This document shows, piece by piece, positions 8,020 through 17,544 of a stretch of 42,639 bases of DNA. The stretch's first letter is position 1. Every line of letters starts with the position of its first letter. The notes beneath the pieces are model-generated. The model worked only from the letters and a program-made list of their open reading frames with translations, was not told where the DNA came from and did not search any database. The translations under genes and the position numbers were made by a program. The DNA lies in assembly GCA_046314755.1 (NCBI GenBank), contig JBKDBG010000048.1, forward strand, positions 1 through 42,639. The letters run 5' to 3'. Origin of the DNA: UBA6183 sp046314755 (GTDB taxonomy: Bacteria; Bacteroidota; Bacteroidia; UKL13-3).

Positions 8020-9468
8020 TTATTTACCAATGCAAAACTTACTAAAGATATTGGCCAATAAATCATCGGTGGTTACTTCACCAGTAATTTCGCCTAAATG
8101 AAACAAGGCTCTGCGAATATCAAAAGCAATTAAATCACCACTGATGCCCATTTCAATACCATTGAGTACTTGTGTTAAACTATCTGCTGCTTGCTTTAAT
8201 GCTTCAAAATGGCGCAGGTTGGTAATGATAACATCATTTTTTACTTCATCTGTTCTAACAGCCTCAATTAAACGTTGCTTTAAAGTTTGTACACCTGCCA
8301 ATGTTTTTGCCGAAAGTTGAATAATGGACAACGCGGCCGACAATTGAATTTGTTGTGCGGCCAAATCGGTTTTATTGGCTACAGGAATAATGATGGCATT
8401 TAAATCGGCAAAGGTTTTGAGTTCGTTTTCTAACTCGTCAGCCGTAGTGTTGCTGGCATCAAACACATAGATTACAATGCTTGCTTTTTGAATTTTTTCA
8501 AACGTACGCTCAATTCCTTTTTCTTCAATTACATCGGCTGCATGTTCTCGAATTCCTGCTGTATCAATTAACCTGAAGGTAATACCATCTAATACAAAAG
8601 CTTCTTCAATGGTATCACGCGTGGTGCCTGCAATATCACTTACAATGGCACGTTCCTCATTAATCAATGCATTTAACAAAGTTGATTTCCCTGCATTGGG
8701 CTTACCTGCGATAACCGTTGGAATTCCGTTTTTTATGGCATTCCCGTATTTAAATGATTCGGTTAAACTGTTGATGAGGGTTAAAATATCGGCAACCAAT
8801 TGAATGAGTTCCGTGCGTTTGGCAAACTCCACATCCTCTTCGGCAAAATCAAGTTCCAATTCAATTAACGAAGCAAAATTGATAAGTCGTTCGCGCATTT
8901 GATTGATTTGCGCACTAAACCCACCGCGCATTTGGTTCATGGCCATTTTGTGGCTTTCATCACTGTCGCTGGCAATTAAATCAGCCACCGCCTCAGCCTG
9001 ACTTAAATCTAATTTTTTATTTAAAAAGGCACGTAAAGTAAACTCACCGGGTTGAGCAACTCTGCAACCTTGCTGTACCAAAAGTTGCAAAATTTGTTGT
9101 TGAATATAAGGTGAACCATGGCAACTTAACTCCACCGTATTTTCTCCTGTGTATGATTTAGGTGCAATGAATAAGGAAGCCAATACTTCATCAATAATTT
9201 GATTGCCAATTACGATTTTTCCAAAGTGAATGGTATGCGTGGCTTGTTGGGTTAAATCTTTTCCTTTAAAAATAGTATTTACCAAACTAATGGCTTGGGC
9301 ACCGCTTACGCGTATCACACCAATGGCGCTAACCGCAGGAGCTGTGGCCAATGCACAGATGGTATCGTTTAAATTTTGCTTAACGTAATAACTCACGCAA
9401 GCAAAAGTAAATAAATAACCCAACAGCGCCAATGCATTGTAAATAATGTTCAAACTATCTTTTTGCAT
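8020..9468 (-). CDS. mnmE: tRNA uridine-5-carboxymethylaminomethyl modification GTPase MnmE
   Basis: MnmE (TrmE) works with MnmG to modify the wobble uridine of certain tRNAs using GTP and methylene-tetrahydrofolate. The folate-binding N-domain (NDTICALATAPAVSAIGVIRVSG) is followed by a helical domain with an inserted G domain: GKPNAGKSTLLN near residue 256 (G1), GTTRDT (G2), DTAGI (G3) and NKTD (G4). The protein ends in FCIGK, the invariant CxGK tail. The family normally begins at MNDTI; here NDTI is preceded by LTTA (not a start codon) and a 33-residue extension with a hydrophobic stretch. ATG 9468 is the only ATG, with a TAA two codons upstream; GTG 9396 would remove most of the extension. 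It is 482 residues versus the usual 450-460. The ORF is certain, the start is not. Confidence 0.95.
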   Translation of the reverse strand: MQKDSLNIIYNALALLGYLFTFACVSYYVKQNLNDTICALATAPAVSAIGVIRVSGAQAISLVNTIFKGKDLTQQATHTIHFGKIVIGNQIIDEVLASLFIAPKSYTGENTVELSCHGSPYIQQQILQLLVQQGCRVAQPGEFTLRAFLNKKLDLSQAEAVADLIASDSDESHKMAMNQMRGGFSAQINQMRERLINFASLIELELDFAEEDVEFAKRTELIQLVADILTLINSLTESFKYGNAIKNGIPTVIAGKPNAGKSTLLNALINEERAIVSDIAGTTRDTIEEAFVLDGITFRLIDTAGIREHAADVIEEKGIERTFEKIQKASIVIYVFDASNTTADELENELKTFADLNAIIIPVANKTDLAAQQIQLSAALSIIQLSAKTLAGVQTLKQRLIEAVRTDEVKNDVIITNLRHFEALKQAADSLTQVLNGIEMGISGDLIAFDIRRALFHLGEITGEVTTDDLLANIFSKFCIGK

Positions 9469-9517
9469 CTTTTAAGAAAAACATAGCCACAGGTTATATT
9501 CGGTATAAGAACACATT

Positions 9518-9536
9518 TAGTTGATAAAGTCAACTA
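9518..9536. promoter_or_regulatory. Candidate MarR operator of the efflux operon
   Basis: A perfect 7-bp inverted repeat, TAGTTGA (9518-9524) and TCAACTA (9530-9536), with a 5-base spacer. Its right arm overlaps the TATATTTG promoter box by two bases, and it lies 10 bases before the ATG of the MarR-family gene. The size and symmetry fit a dimeric winged-helix MarR repressor acting on its own operon. Binding is inferred from position. Confidence 0.6.
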
Positions 9537-9542
9537 TATTTG
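9535..9542 (+). promoter_or_regulatory. Bacteroidota -7 promoter box of the efflux operon
   Basis: TATATTTG matches the TAnnTTTG consensus exactly and ends only four bases before the ATG at 9547. With a usual start point 4-7 bases past the box, the transcript would begin at or next to the start codon, giving a leaderless or nearly leaderless mRNA. Confidence 0.55.
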
Positions 9543-9546
9543 CCCC

Positions 9547-10026
9547 ATGAAAAAATTAAAAGGCATTGGTGAGGACAGTTTAAAATCGCCCCGGGTTCCC
9601 ATGGGCATTAAACTGCATTTACTCGCTAAAACTTACTATGCCTTATTAAGCCAACATTTAAAAGAGGTTGAACCCGACCGATATTTTTACATCTTGAGTA
9701 TTATTTGCAGTCACGAAAAAATAACACAACAGTGTTTGGCTAATTTGTTGGACTTAGATAAAGCACTCGTTGCACGAATCATGAGTTATTTGTGTGAACT
9801 AAAACTGGTGAAAAGAATACCCAATCCTGAGGATAAAAGGGCGCATTTAATCATACCTACCCAAAAAGCACGTGTATTGTTGCCGGAATTAGAAGCTGCA
9901 TTTAAGCTCACCAATAAACAAGCTTTAAACGGATTTAGCAGAGAAGAACAAACACAGTTTTATCAATTTATCGAACGCATTACACAAAACCTTACCCACT
10001 ATAAAACACTTGATGGTTATGAATAA
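9547..10026 (+). CDS. MarR-family transcriptional regulator of the efflux operon
   Basis: A 159-residue MarR-type winged-helix protein. Dimerisation helices flank a DNA-binding core: CSHEKITQQCLANLLDLDKALVARIMSYLCELKLVKRIPNPEDKRAHLI, where the helix-turn-helix is followed by the wing with its conserved DKR. Such proteins repress efflux or detoxification genes and release DNA on binding small aromatic ligands. The first 30 residues (GIGEDSLKSPRVPMGIKLHLLAKTYY) are a normal N-terminal arm. It heads the operon, overlaps the adaptor start and has a palindrome in its own promoter, so autoregulation and control of the pump genes are expected. Confidence 0.9.
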   Translation: MKKLKGIGEDSLKSPRVPMGIKLHLLAKTYYALLSQHLKEVEPDRYFYILSIICSHEKITQQCLANLLDLDKALVARIMSYLCELKLVKRIPNPEDKRAHLIIPTQKARVLLPELEAAFKLTNKQALNGFSREEQTQFYQFIERITQNLTHYKTLDGYE

Positions 10027-11083
10027 ACAAATGAAAAAATACTTATACATTTTTATTGGGATTGCTATTGCAGGCCTGCTTATTTGGCCTAAAATAAATA
10101 AACAAGATACACAACAAGCTTCAACCGGAGCACCTAAAAAAGGAATGCCCATAAAAGTGGTTACCCAAAAAGTACAATTACAAAAAACAAGCAAACAAGT
10201 TGAGGTAACCGGCAACATTATGGCCAATGAAGAAGTGATTCTATATCCTGAAGTAGCAGGGAAAGTGGTGCAGATTTATTTTAACGAAGGTGCATCGGTA
10301 AAACAAAATGATTTGTTGGTAAAGATTAACGATGTGGAATTACAAGCCCAATTGCGTAAGGCCATTTCAACACAAAAACTAAAACAACAAAATGAACAAC
10401 GTGCAAAACAGCTTTTGGATAAAGGCGGAATTAGCAATGAAGCTTACGACATTGCATTAAACGAATGGTTATCTATTCAGGCAGATGTTGATTTATTAAA
10501 AGAGCAAATTCGTAAAACCGAAATAAGGGCTCCTTTTCATGGAAAAATAGGATTGCGTAATGTAAGTGTAGGAAGTTATGTAAATCCATCAACCCGAATT
10601 GCTGCCTTACAAAACATGAACCCGATTAAAATTGAATTTGCCGTTCCTGAAAAACATGCAGCCTTTATACAAACAGGCAATACCATTCAGTTTGAAACTG
10701 TTACGAAAAAACAGTTTCAGGCACGTATTTATGCCATTGAACCCAAAGTAGATGAAGCAACACGAAATGTAGTGATGCGGGCCTTAACCAACAATGATAA
10801 CGGAGCGCTTCTACCGGGAACTTTTGTGAAAATTAACTTACAATTACAACAACAAAAGGAAAGTTTTCAAATTCCAACCCAAGCAGTAGTTCCTATTTTA
10901 AAGGGGCAAAAAGTATTTGTTGTTCAAGGTGATAGTGTAATTGAACGTAAGATAAAAGTTACAGATAGAAATGATGTTAGCATAACCGTTGAAGAAGGTT
11001 TGAATAATGGAGATGAAGTAGTGGTAGAAGGCGTAATGTATTTACGTGAAGGAAGCAAAGTACAAGTGGCCAATAAAAAGTAA
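10019..11083 (+). CDS. RND efflux periplasmic adaptor (membrane fusion protein)
   Basis: A protein of about 354 residues, of the AcrA/MdtA/HlyD adaptor class linking the inner-membrane pump to the TolC channel. A hydrophobic N-terminal segment (YLYIFIGIAIAGLLIW) anchors or exports it. The barrel-sandwich (lipoyl-like) half EVILYPEVAGKVVQIYFNEG is followed by a short coiled-coil hairpin (LRKAISTQKLKQQNEQRAKQLL), the returning lipoyl half EIRAPFHGKIGLRNVSVGSYV and a beta-barrel with GTFVKINLQL. Candidate ATGs lie at 10013, 10019 and 10031; 10019 overlaps the MarR stop, 10031 clears it. There is no lipobox cysteine, unlike E. coli AcrA. The gene lies 4 bases before the pump gene, in one operon. 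Confidence 0.9.
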   Translation: MNKQMKKYLYIFIGIAIAGLLIWPKINKQDTQQASTGAPKKGMPIKVVTQKVQLQKTSKQVEVTGNIMANEEVILYPEVAGKVVQIYFNEGASVKQNDLLVKINDVELQAQLRKAISTQKLKQQNEQRAKQLLDKGGISNEAYDIALNEWLSIQADVDLLKEQIRKTEIRAPFHGKIGLRNVSVGSYVNPSTRIAALQNMNPIKIEFAVPEKHAAFIQTGNTIQFETVTKKQFQARIYAIEPKVDEATRNVVMRALTNNDNGALLPGTFVKINLQLQQQKESFQIPTQAVVPILKGQKVFVVQGDSVIERKIKVTDRNDVSITVEEGLNNGDEVVVEGVMYLREGSKVQVANKK

Positions 11084-11087
11084 GCGT

Positions 11088-14000
11088 ATGAGTTTAAGCA
11101 CCACCAGTATTAATCGCCCCGTATTAGCAACCGTATTTTCTATCATCATACTGTTGTTTGGCAGCATTGCATTTAACTTTTTAGGTGTTCGTGAATATCC
11201 ATCTATCGACCCGCCTGTAATTACAGTTAGAACCAACTACACCGGAGCCAATCCTGATATTATTGAATCACAAATTACCGAACCACTTGAAAAAGCCATT
11301 AACGGTATTGCCGGTATACGCTCCATTTCATCGGCCAGTAACCAAGGCAGCAGTGTAATAACAGTGGAGTTTGATTTGAGTATAGCGCTTGAAGCGGCAG
11401 CTAATGATGTACGTGATAAAGTTTCACAAGCGGTACGACAATTACCGCAAGATATTGACGGACCACCTGTAGTTGCAAAAGCAGATGCCAACTCAGATGC
11501 CATATTAACGCTAACCGTGCAAAGTACCACACGCACCCATTTGGAGGTGAATGATTATGCTGAAAATGTATTGTTAGAAAAATTTCAAACCATTCCGGGG
11601 GTGAGCACCATTCAAATTTGGGGACAAAAACGTTATGCCATGCGCATTTGGTTAGATCCCGAAAAAATGGCATCCTTAAAAGTAACACCATTGGATGTGC
11701 GACAAGCTTTGGAACGCGAGAGTATTGAGCTACCCGGAGGTAAAATTGAAGGCAACGCCACGGAGTTATCGGTAAAAACTGTAGGCCGTTTTAGTACCGA
11801 AGAAGAATTTAACAACTTGGTAATTGCCGATGCAAACAATAAAACCATTCGATTAAGTGACATCGGTTATGCTGCTTTGGGCGCAGAAAATGAGCAAACC
11901 ATTTTAAAAGAAACCCGAGTACCTATGATTGGTTTAGCCTTGGTACCTCAACCGGGAGCGAATTACATTGAAATTGCAGATGAATTTTATAAACGCTACG
12001 AACAAATAAAAAAGGATGTACCTAAAGATATTAATTTGAGTGTTGCACTAGACAACACCAAGTTTATTCGCAAATCCATTACCGAGGTAGAAGAAACCTT
12101 ATTCATTGCTTTCTTTTTGGTGGTAATTATTATCTACTTATTCTTCCGTGATTGGTTAATTGCCTTTCGTCCTTTAATTGATATTCCGGTATCGTTAATT
12201 GGTGCGTTTTTTATCATGTATATTTTTGGGTTCTCCATTAATATACTTACCCTGTTAGCCATTGTATTGGCCACAGGTTTGGTAGTTGATGATGGCATTG
12301 TAGTGACTGAAAATATTTTCAAAAAAATTGAACAGGGTATGTCGCCACGTGAAGCGGCTATTAAAGGTTCCAATGAAATTTACTTTGCAGTAATCTCCAC
12401 TTCCATCACCTTAGCTGTTGTGTTTTTACCCATTATTTTTTTACAGGGTTTTGTAGGACGATTGTTTAGAGAGTTTGGTGTAGTGGTAGCCGGTGCTGTG
12501 TTAATTTCTGCTTTTGTTTCCTTAACACTTACACCCATGTTAAATGTAAAACTGCAACGCAAAAACAACAAGCATAGTAAATTTTACGAACTCACCGAGC
12601 CCTTCTTCGTTCGACTCAACCAAGCCTATGAAAATTCACTTCGGAAATTTATGCGCAACAGGTGGTGGGGTGTGGCTATTGTATTGTTATCATTAGGTTT
12701 GATTTTTATAGTAGGCAGTCAACTGCAATCTGAATTAGCGCCCTTGGAAGATAGAAGTGTAATGCGCATTGCCTCTACCGGACCCGAAGGTGCTTCGTAT
12801 GAATACATGGAGCATTACATGGATAAAATTGCCCAAGTGGTGATTGATTCTACACCTGAAAAACGAATTTTATTATCGGTAGTGGCGCCAGGATTTATAG
12901 GGAGTGGTGCTGTGAATACCGGGTTTACACGCATCTTTTTAACTGAACCGAATGAACGTAAACGCACCCAACAGCAAATTGCACAAATGCTGCAAAAAAA
13001 CATGATGGGGATGACAGAGGCTCGTTCCTTTGTAATACAAGATCAAACCATTAGCGGAAGCGGAGGACCAAGAGCCGGTTTGCCCGTTCAATACATTTTG
13101 CAAAATCAAGACTTTAACAAACTGCAAGAGTATTTACCAAAATTTTTAGAAGAGGTTAATAGAAATTCAACTTTTCAAGGTGTAGATGTAAACTTAAAAT
13201 TTAATCGTCCGGAGTTGGTGGTTGAAATTGATCGTGAACGTGCAAAAGCTTTAGGTGTGAGCATTCAACAGATTGCGCAAACACTACAATTAACATACGG
13301 TGGTGTACGTTACGGTTATTTTACCATGCGTGGTAAACAATACCAAGTAATTGGTCAAGCAGCCAGAGAAAACCGTGATGAGCCATTGGATTTAGCTTCG
13401 TTGTACGTAAGAAACAATAAAGGTGAATTAATTCAATTGGATAATGTGTTACAAATAAAAGAGCAAAGTAGTCCACCACAATTGTATCACTACAACCGAT
13501 ATAAATCGGCTACGGTAAGTGCAGGACTTGCTCCCGGAAAAACTATTGGTGATGGCATTAAAGAAATGGATAAAATAAAAAAGAAAGTGCTAGATGAAAC
13601 CTTCACCACTGATTTAAGTGGACCATCAAGAGATTTTGCCGAAAGTTCATCAAACACTACGTTTGCTTTTGTATTTGCATTGATATTGGTGTACTTGGTT
13701 TTAGCCGCACAATTCGAAAGTTTTATCGACCCAATTATTATTATGCTAACCGTACCTTTGGCATTGGCCGGTGCGCTGATATCACTTTGGTATTTTGATC
13801 AAACTTTAAATATTTTTAGTCAAATAGGCATTATTGTGTTGTTAGGTTTGGTAACCAAAAATGGAATTTTAATTGTTGAATTCGCAAACCAAAAACGTGA
13901 AGAAGGATTTAGTAAATTGGAAGCCGTGCAAGAAGCAGCCATCTCTCGTTTACGACCTATTTTAATGACCAGTTTAGCCACCATACTAGGGGCTTTACCA

Positions 14001-14165
14001 ATAGCATTAGCTTTGGGTGATGCAGCAACCAGCCGAATATCCTTAGGTATTGTGGTGATTGGAGGTTTGATTTTTTCAGGATTTTTAACCTTGTATGTGA
14101 TTCCAGCAGTCTATAGTTATTTATCAAGAGGCGGTAAAAGAGAAAGGATTCCTACCCATGAATAA
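11088..14165 (+). CDS. RND multidrug efflux pump permease (AcrB/HAE1 family)
   Basis: A 1025-residue inner-membrane proton-driven pump with twelve transmembrane helices and two large periplasmic loops. The N-terminus MSLSTTSINRPVLATVFSI and the porter-domain sequence EPLEKAINGIAGIRSISSAS are diagnostic. The proton-relay pair is present in TM4 (GLVVDDGIVVTEN, near residue 400) and its lysine partner in TM10 (GLVTKNGILIVEF, near residue 922), so it should be functional. The ATG at 11088 follows the adaptor stop by four bases; an upstream GTG (11046) would lie inside the adaptor and is not used. Its stop overlaps the TolC-like start by eight bases. Substrates cannot be predicted. Confidence 0.95.
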   Translation: MSLSTTSINRPVLATVFSIIILLFGSIAFNFLGVREYPSIDPPVITVRTNYTGANPDIIESQITEPLEKAINGIAGIRSISSASNQGSSVITVEFDLSIALEAAANDVRDKVSQAVRQLPQDIDGPPVVAKADANSDAILTLTVQSTTRTHLEVNDYAENVLLEKFQTIPGVSTIQIWGQKRYAMRIWLDPEKMASLKVTPLDVRQALERESIELPGGKIEGNATELSVKTVGRFSTEEEFNNLVIADANNKTIRLSDIGYAALGAENEQTILKETRVPMIGLALVPQPGANYIEIADEFYKRYEQIKKDVPKDINLSVALDNTKFIRKSITEVEETLFIAFFLVVIIIYLFFRDWLIAFRPLIDIPVSLIGAFFIMYIFGFSINILTLLAIVLATGLVVDDGIVVTENIFKKIEQGMSPREAAIKGSNEIYFAVISTSITLAVVFLPIIFLQGFVGRLFREFGVVVAGAVLISAFVSLTLTPMLNVKLQRKNNKHSKFYELTEPFFVRLNQAYENSLRKFMRNRWWGVAIVLLSLGLIFIVGSQLQSELAPLEDRSVMRIASTGPEGASYEYMEHYMDKIAQVVIDSTPEKRILLSVVAPGFIGSGAVNTGFTRIFLTEPNERKRTQQQIAQMLQKNMMGMTEARSFVIQDQTISGSGGPRAGLPVQYILQNQDFNKLQEYLPKFLEEVNRNSTFQGVDVNLKFNRPELVVEIDRERAKALGVSIQQIAQTLQLTYGGVRYGYFTMRGKQYQVIGQAARENRDEPLDLASLYVRNNKGELIQLDNVLQIKEQSSPPQLYHYNRYKSATVSAGLAPGKTIGDGIKEMDKIKKKVLDETFTTDLSGPSRDFAESSSNTTFAFVFALILVYLVLAAQFESFIDPIIIMLTVPLALAGALISLWYFDQTLNIFSQIGIIVLLGLVTKNGILIVEFANQKREEGFSKLEAVQEAAISRLRPILMTSLATILGALPIALALGDAATSRISLGIVVIGGLIFSGFLTLYVIPAVYSYLSRGGKRERIPTHE

Positions 14166-15474
14166 AAAATGTATTTATCTATTTATACTGTTTGTTGGAT
14201 TTGGTTATCAAAACCCAATTAAAGCACAACAACTATTAACCCTACAAGAAGCTTTACGCACCGCACTTGAAAACAACTATGCCATACAAGTAGCCAAAAA
14301 TGATGCAGCCATTAGTAAGAACAACAACACCGCAGGAGGTGCAGGAATGCTACCTGTAGTAAATGGAAATGTATCGCAGGATAACCAAGTAATTGATACC
14401 CGACAAAAGTTTTTAAACGGCAATGAAAACAATCGCGATGGAGCAAGAAGTAATACCTTGAATGCAGGCGTAGAATTAAATTGGACCATTTTTGACGGAC
14501 TGCGCATGTTTGCTTCAAAAAGTAAACTAGATGAACTCGAAAAAATTGGCGAACTGCGCATGAAAGCGAATATTGAAAATGTATTTTTAAGAGTAACCAA
14601 AAGCTATTATGAGGTGGTGTTGAATAAACAACAACTTGAAACCGCTAAACAATCATTAATCAATAGCGAGCAACGTTTACAATTGGCAGAAGACAAATGG
14701 AAAGCCGGTAAAATTGCCAAAACAGAAATGTTAAAAGCAAAAGTGGATTTCAACAGTGATCAAGCAGCTTATTTGCGACAAGAAAACTTATACAAAAACA
14801 GCAAAGTTGTATTGAATCAGTTGTTGGGAAGGGATTTAAACACAACCTTTGAAGTGAATGACAGTTTAGCCAAATATAAATCATTTGTATTGGATGATTT
14901 GATGAATAAAGCCACTGAAAATACGGCTTTACAAGCTACCAAAAAAACTCAACAAGTTAGTTTCTTAACGGTAAAAGAAGCAGAGGCAGAACGTATGCCA
15001 ACCCTTCAACTGCGAAGTGGATACAACTTAAATCGACAACAATCGGAAGCAGGGTTTTTACAATCGGCACAAAACATGGGTTTTCATTACGGAGGAGTTT
15101 TGAGTATGAATTTATTTAACGGTTTTGAAGTAAACCGAAAGATAAATATGGCACGCATTCAACTCAAATCAAACGAGTATATTTATAAGGATTCTCTTAG
15201 CAAAATACAGCAACAAATTAATCAGGCATATAATAATTATGTTTTAAGTACAGCGCTTACTAAACTTGAAATGGAGAATGTAAAAGTGGCTGAAGAAAAT
15301 TATGATATTGCCAGCGAACAATATAAAGTAGGAGTAATCACTGGAATTGAACTAAGAGATGCACAGCTAAACCTCAATTTGGTAAAACTTCGTTTGCTGC
15401 AAGCACAATACGAAGCTAAATTAAATGAAACCGAACTGATGCGTTTAACAGGAGAATTATTGCAATTGCAATAA
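14158..15474 (+). CDS. TolC-family outer membrane efflux channel
   Basis: A 438-residue outer-membrane factor of the TolC/OprM superfamily, last gene of the efflux operon. A signal peptide (MNKKCIYLFILFVGFGYQ, cleavage after KA at residue 23) is followed by two tandem OEP repeats: the first starts LLTLQEALRTALENNYAIQVAKND, the second runs to EENYDIASEQYKVGVITGIELRDAQLNL, which is the classic coiled-coil plus GxI motif. There is no lipobox cysteine at the cleavage site. The start codon overlaps the pump gene by 8 bases. The 3' end overlaps the convergent DUF255 gene by 18 bases through a perfect palindrome, so both proteins end LLQLQ. Confidence 0.92.
   Translation: MNKKCIYLFILFVGFGYQNPIKAQQLLTLQEALRTALENNYAIQVAKNDAAISKNNNTAGGAGMLPVVNGNVSQDNQVIDTRQKFLNGNENNRDGARSNTLNAGVELNWTIFDGLRMFASKSKLDELEKIGELRMKANIENVFLRVTKSYYEVVLNKQQLETAKQSLINSEQRLQLAEDKWKAGKIAKTEMLKAKVDFNSDQAAYLRQENLYKNSKVVLNQLLGRDLNTTFEVNDSLAKYKSFVLDDLMNKATENTALQATKKTQQVSFLTVKEAEAERMPTLQLRSGYNLNRQQSEAGFLQSAQNMGFHYGGVLSMNLFNGFEVNRKINMARIQLKSNEYIYKDSLSKIQQQINQAYNNYVLSTALTKLEMENVKVAEENYDIASEQYKVGVITGIELRDAQLNLNLVKLRLLQAQYEAKLNETELMRLTGELLQLQ
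15457..15474. repeat. 18-bp perfect palindrome forming the shared 3' ends of two convergent genes
   Basis: TTATTGCAATTGCAATAA reads identically on both strands. Forward, it supplies the last five codons and TAA of the TolC-like gene; reverse, the last five codons and TAA of the DUF255 gene, giving LLQLQ-stop in both. With no loop it is a poor RNA hairpin and has no U-tract. Confidence 0.9.
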
Positions 15475-17487
15475 ACCGGTTTTTACCTCATCAAAAGATG
15501 TTAAAGGTAATCCGCAAGTATAATCTTTACACACAAAAAACGTAGTTTGAGCTGTGCTTGATTTTTCTTTGAGTAGCGGAATAGCGGTTTGTGTGTTTGC
15601 TACTAAAATAATGGCATTCGGCAAATACAGTTTATGCAATTGAAGTAAATTTTCTTTTGCTGAATCACCACTTACCACAACTTGGTAAAACCCTTGATTA
15701 ATCCATTGAAGCACTTGCATCCAATTGCTAAATCCGTTCGGGAATTTTTTAAACTTATGTTGCACACGAGCAATCATGTCTTTGGTTATTTGGTGGAATT
15801 TCGGTTCATCAAACACAAACCCAAGTATCCACAGGCACTTGGCAAACGTGCTGTTGGCTGATGGTATCACATCATCATTCACATCAATTTTTCGGGCCAC
15901 CAATTGTTCATCATGTTTTGCTTTGAAATAAAACAATGCCTTCTCTTCATCATAAAAATTGGTTAATGCTATTTGTAATAACTGATGCGCGAATAGTGCA
16001 TATTTTTCATTTGAAGTAGCCTCATACAACTTAATCATGGCTTCACAAGTAAGTGCATAATCTTCAGCAAAACCATGTATGCTTACCTTGCCATTTTTAT
16101 AAATACGCATAAGTTCATTGTCTTGCCACAACTCATGCATGATTAGTTCAGCAGCCCTTTCCGCTGCATTCAAATAACTTTCATCATCAAAAGTTAAATA
16201 AGCATCGGTGTAGCCTTTTATCATTAAAGCATTCCATGAGGTAATCACTTTATCATCCAATCCGGGAGCAATACGCTGTTGGCGTTGCTGTAAAAGAATG
16301 GCATTGCATTTTGCAATTACTGTTTCGATTTCTTCAATGCTTCGTCCGGTTAATTTTTCTAACTCTTCATAACTTCGGGTTTTATATAAAATATTGGCAT
16401 CATGTTCCCAATTTCCGTACGCATCAACACTGTAATACAAACTAAATAAAGGTTCATGCTCACCCAAAAGTTGCTGTAACTCTTTTTGTGTCCATAAATA
16501 ATATTTCCCTTCCACACCTTCGCTATCTGCGTCCAATGCACTGTAAAAAGCACCTGAGGGATGAGTCAATTCACGCTGTATAAATGCTAGAGTTTGTTTT
16601 ACGGTTTTTGCATACAACGCGGATGAAGTGGTTTTAAAAGCATCACAATACAAACTAACCAACTGCCCGTTATCATAAAGCATTTTTTCAAAATGAGGAA
16701 CCTTCCAAAAGCTATCCGTACTGTAACGTGCAAAACCTCCCCCGGCTTGATCATAAATACCACCTTCGGCCATTTTAGTTAAGGTAATATGTACGGCATT
16801 TTTTAAATGGTTATTGTTTGAATAATGTGCTTGTTGTAAAAACAAACTCCAATTATTTGGCATAGGAAATTTTGGTGCCCAATTATAACCACCCAATTCG
16901 GTATCAAAGTTTTCACTCCAACCTGTAATTATTTCTTCAACCTCACTTGCACTAAGTAAGTTTTGTGATTCAGGAGCAGGAAAAATATCTAATTTTTTTA
17001 TCCCATTGGTAAGTTGTGTAGCATATTCATAAGCCTCTTCACGTTTATGTTTCCAAAAATCGGATAATGATTTAAGTGTTCGCTCCCACTCCGCTTTAGG
17101 AAAATAAGTACCGCCATGAATGGGTCGACCATCCGGTAAAACAAAACAATTTAAGGGCCATCCGCCTCTGCCGGTTAACAACTGAACGGCATCCATATAC
17201 AATTGATCTACATCCGGGCGTTCCTCGCGATCAACTTTTATGCATACAAAATGTGCATTCATTATTTCAGCTGTATCTTCCTTTTCAAAACACTCACGCT
17301 CCATTACATGGCACCAATGACAAGCCGAATAACCAATGCTTACCAACACTAATTTGTCTTCGCGTTTAGCCTTTTCAAAAGCTTCTTCACCCCACTCATA
17401 CCAATCAACTGGATTATGCGCGTGTTGTAATAAATATGGACTAGCTGCGTGTATTAATCGGTTGGAGTGTGTATGTTCTGACTGCAT
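15457..17487 (-). CDS. Thioredoxin-domain protein of the DUF255/YyaL (SSP411) family
   Basis: A 676-residue protein. Residues 1 to about 165 are the DUF255 thioredoxin-like domain: NRLIHAASPYLLQHAHNPVDWY, then the redox motif SACHWCHVMERECF near residue 57 and KVDREERPDVD and GRGGWPLNCFVLPDG. The remainder is an alpha/alpha-toroid like N-acylglucosamine 2-epimerase and glycosidases, with GGIYDQAGGGFARYSTD and HFEKMLYDNG. The family (bacterial YyaL, human SPATA20) is cytosolic and of unknown biochemical function. It lacks a signal peptide. It follows the DUF4153 gene on the same strand after 57 bases, so the two may be co-transcribed. Confidence 0.92.
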   Translation of the reverse strand: MQSEHTHSNRLIHAASPYLLQHAHNPVDWYEWGEEAFEKAKREDKLVLVSIGYSACHWCHVMERECFEKEDTAEIMNAHFVCIKVDREERPDVDQLYMDAVQLLTGRGGWPLNCFVLPDGRPIHGGTYFPKAEWERTLKSLSDFWKHKREEAYEYATQLTNGIKKLDIFPAPESQNLLSASEVEEIITGWSENFDTELGGYNWAPKFPMPNNWSLFLQQAHYSNNNHLKNAVHITLTKMAEGGIYDQAGGGFARYSTDSFWKVPHFEKMLYDNGQLVSLYCDAFKTTSSALYAKTVKQTLAFIQRELTHPSGAFYSALDADSEGVEGKYYLWTQKELQQLLGEHEPLFSLYYSVDAYGNWEHDANILYKTRSYEELEKLTGRSIEEIETVIAKCNAILLQQRQQRIAPGLDDKVITSWNALMIKGYTDAYLTFDDESYLNAAERAAELIMHELWQDNELMRIYKNGKVSIHGFAEDYALTCEAMIKLYEATSNEKYALFAHQLLQIALTNFYDEEKALFYFKAKHDEQLVARKIDVNDDVIPSANSTFAKCLWILGFVFDEPKFHQITKDMIARVQHKFKKFPNGFSNWMQVLQWINQGFYQVVVSGDSAKENLLQLHKLYLPNAIILVANTQTAIPLLKEKSSTAQTTFFVCKDYTCGLPLTSFDEVKTGLLQLQ

Positions 17488-17544
17488 GCTACAAAACTAA
17501 CACTAGCCAAGAGAGTAAACAATGGAATAAATGAATAAAAATGC

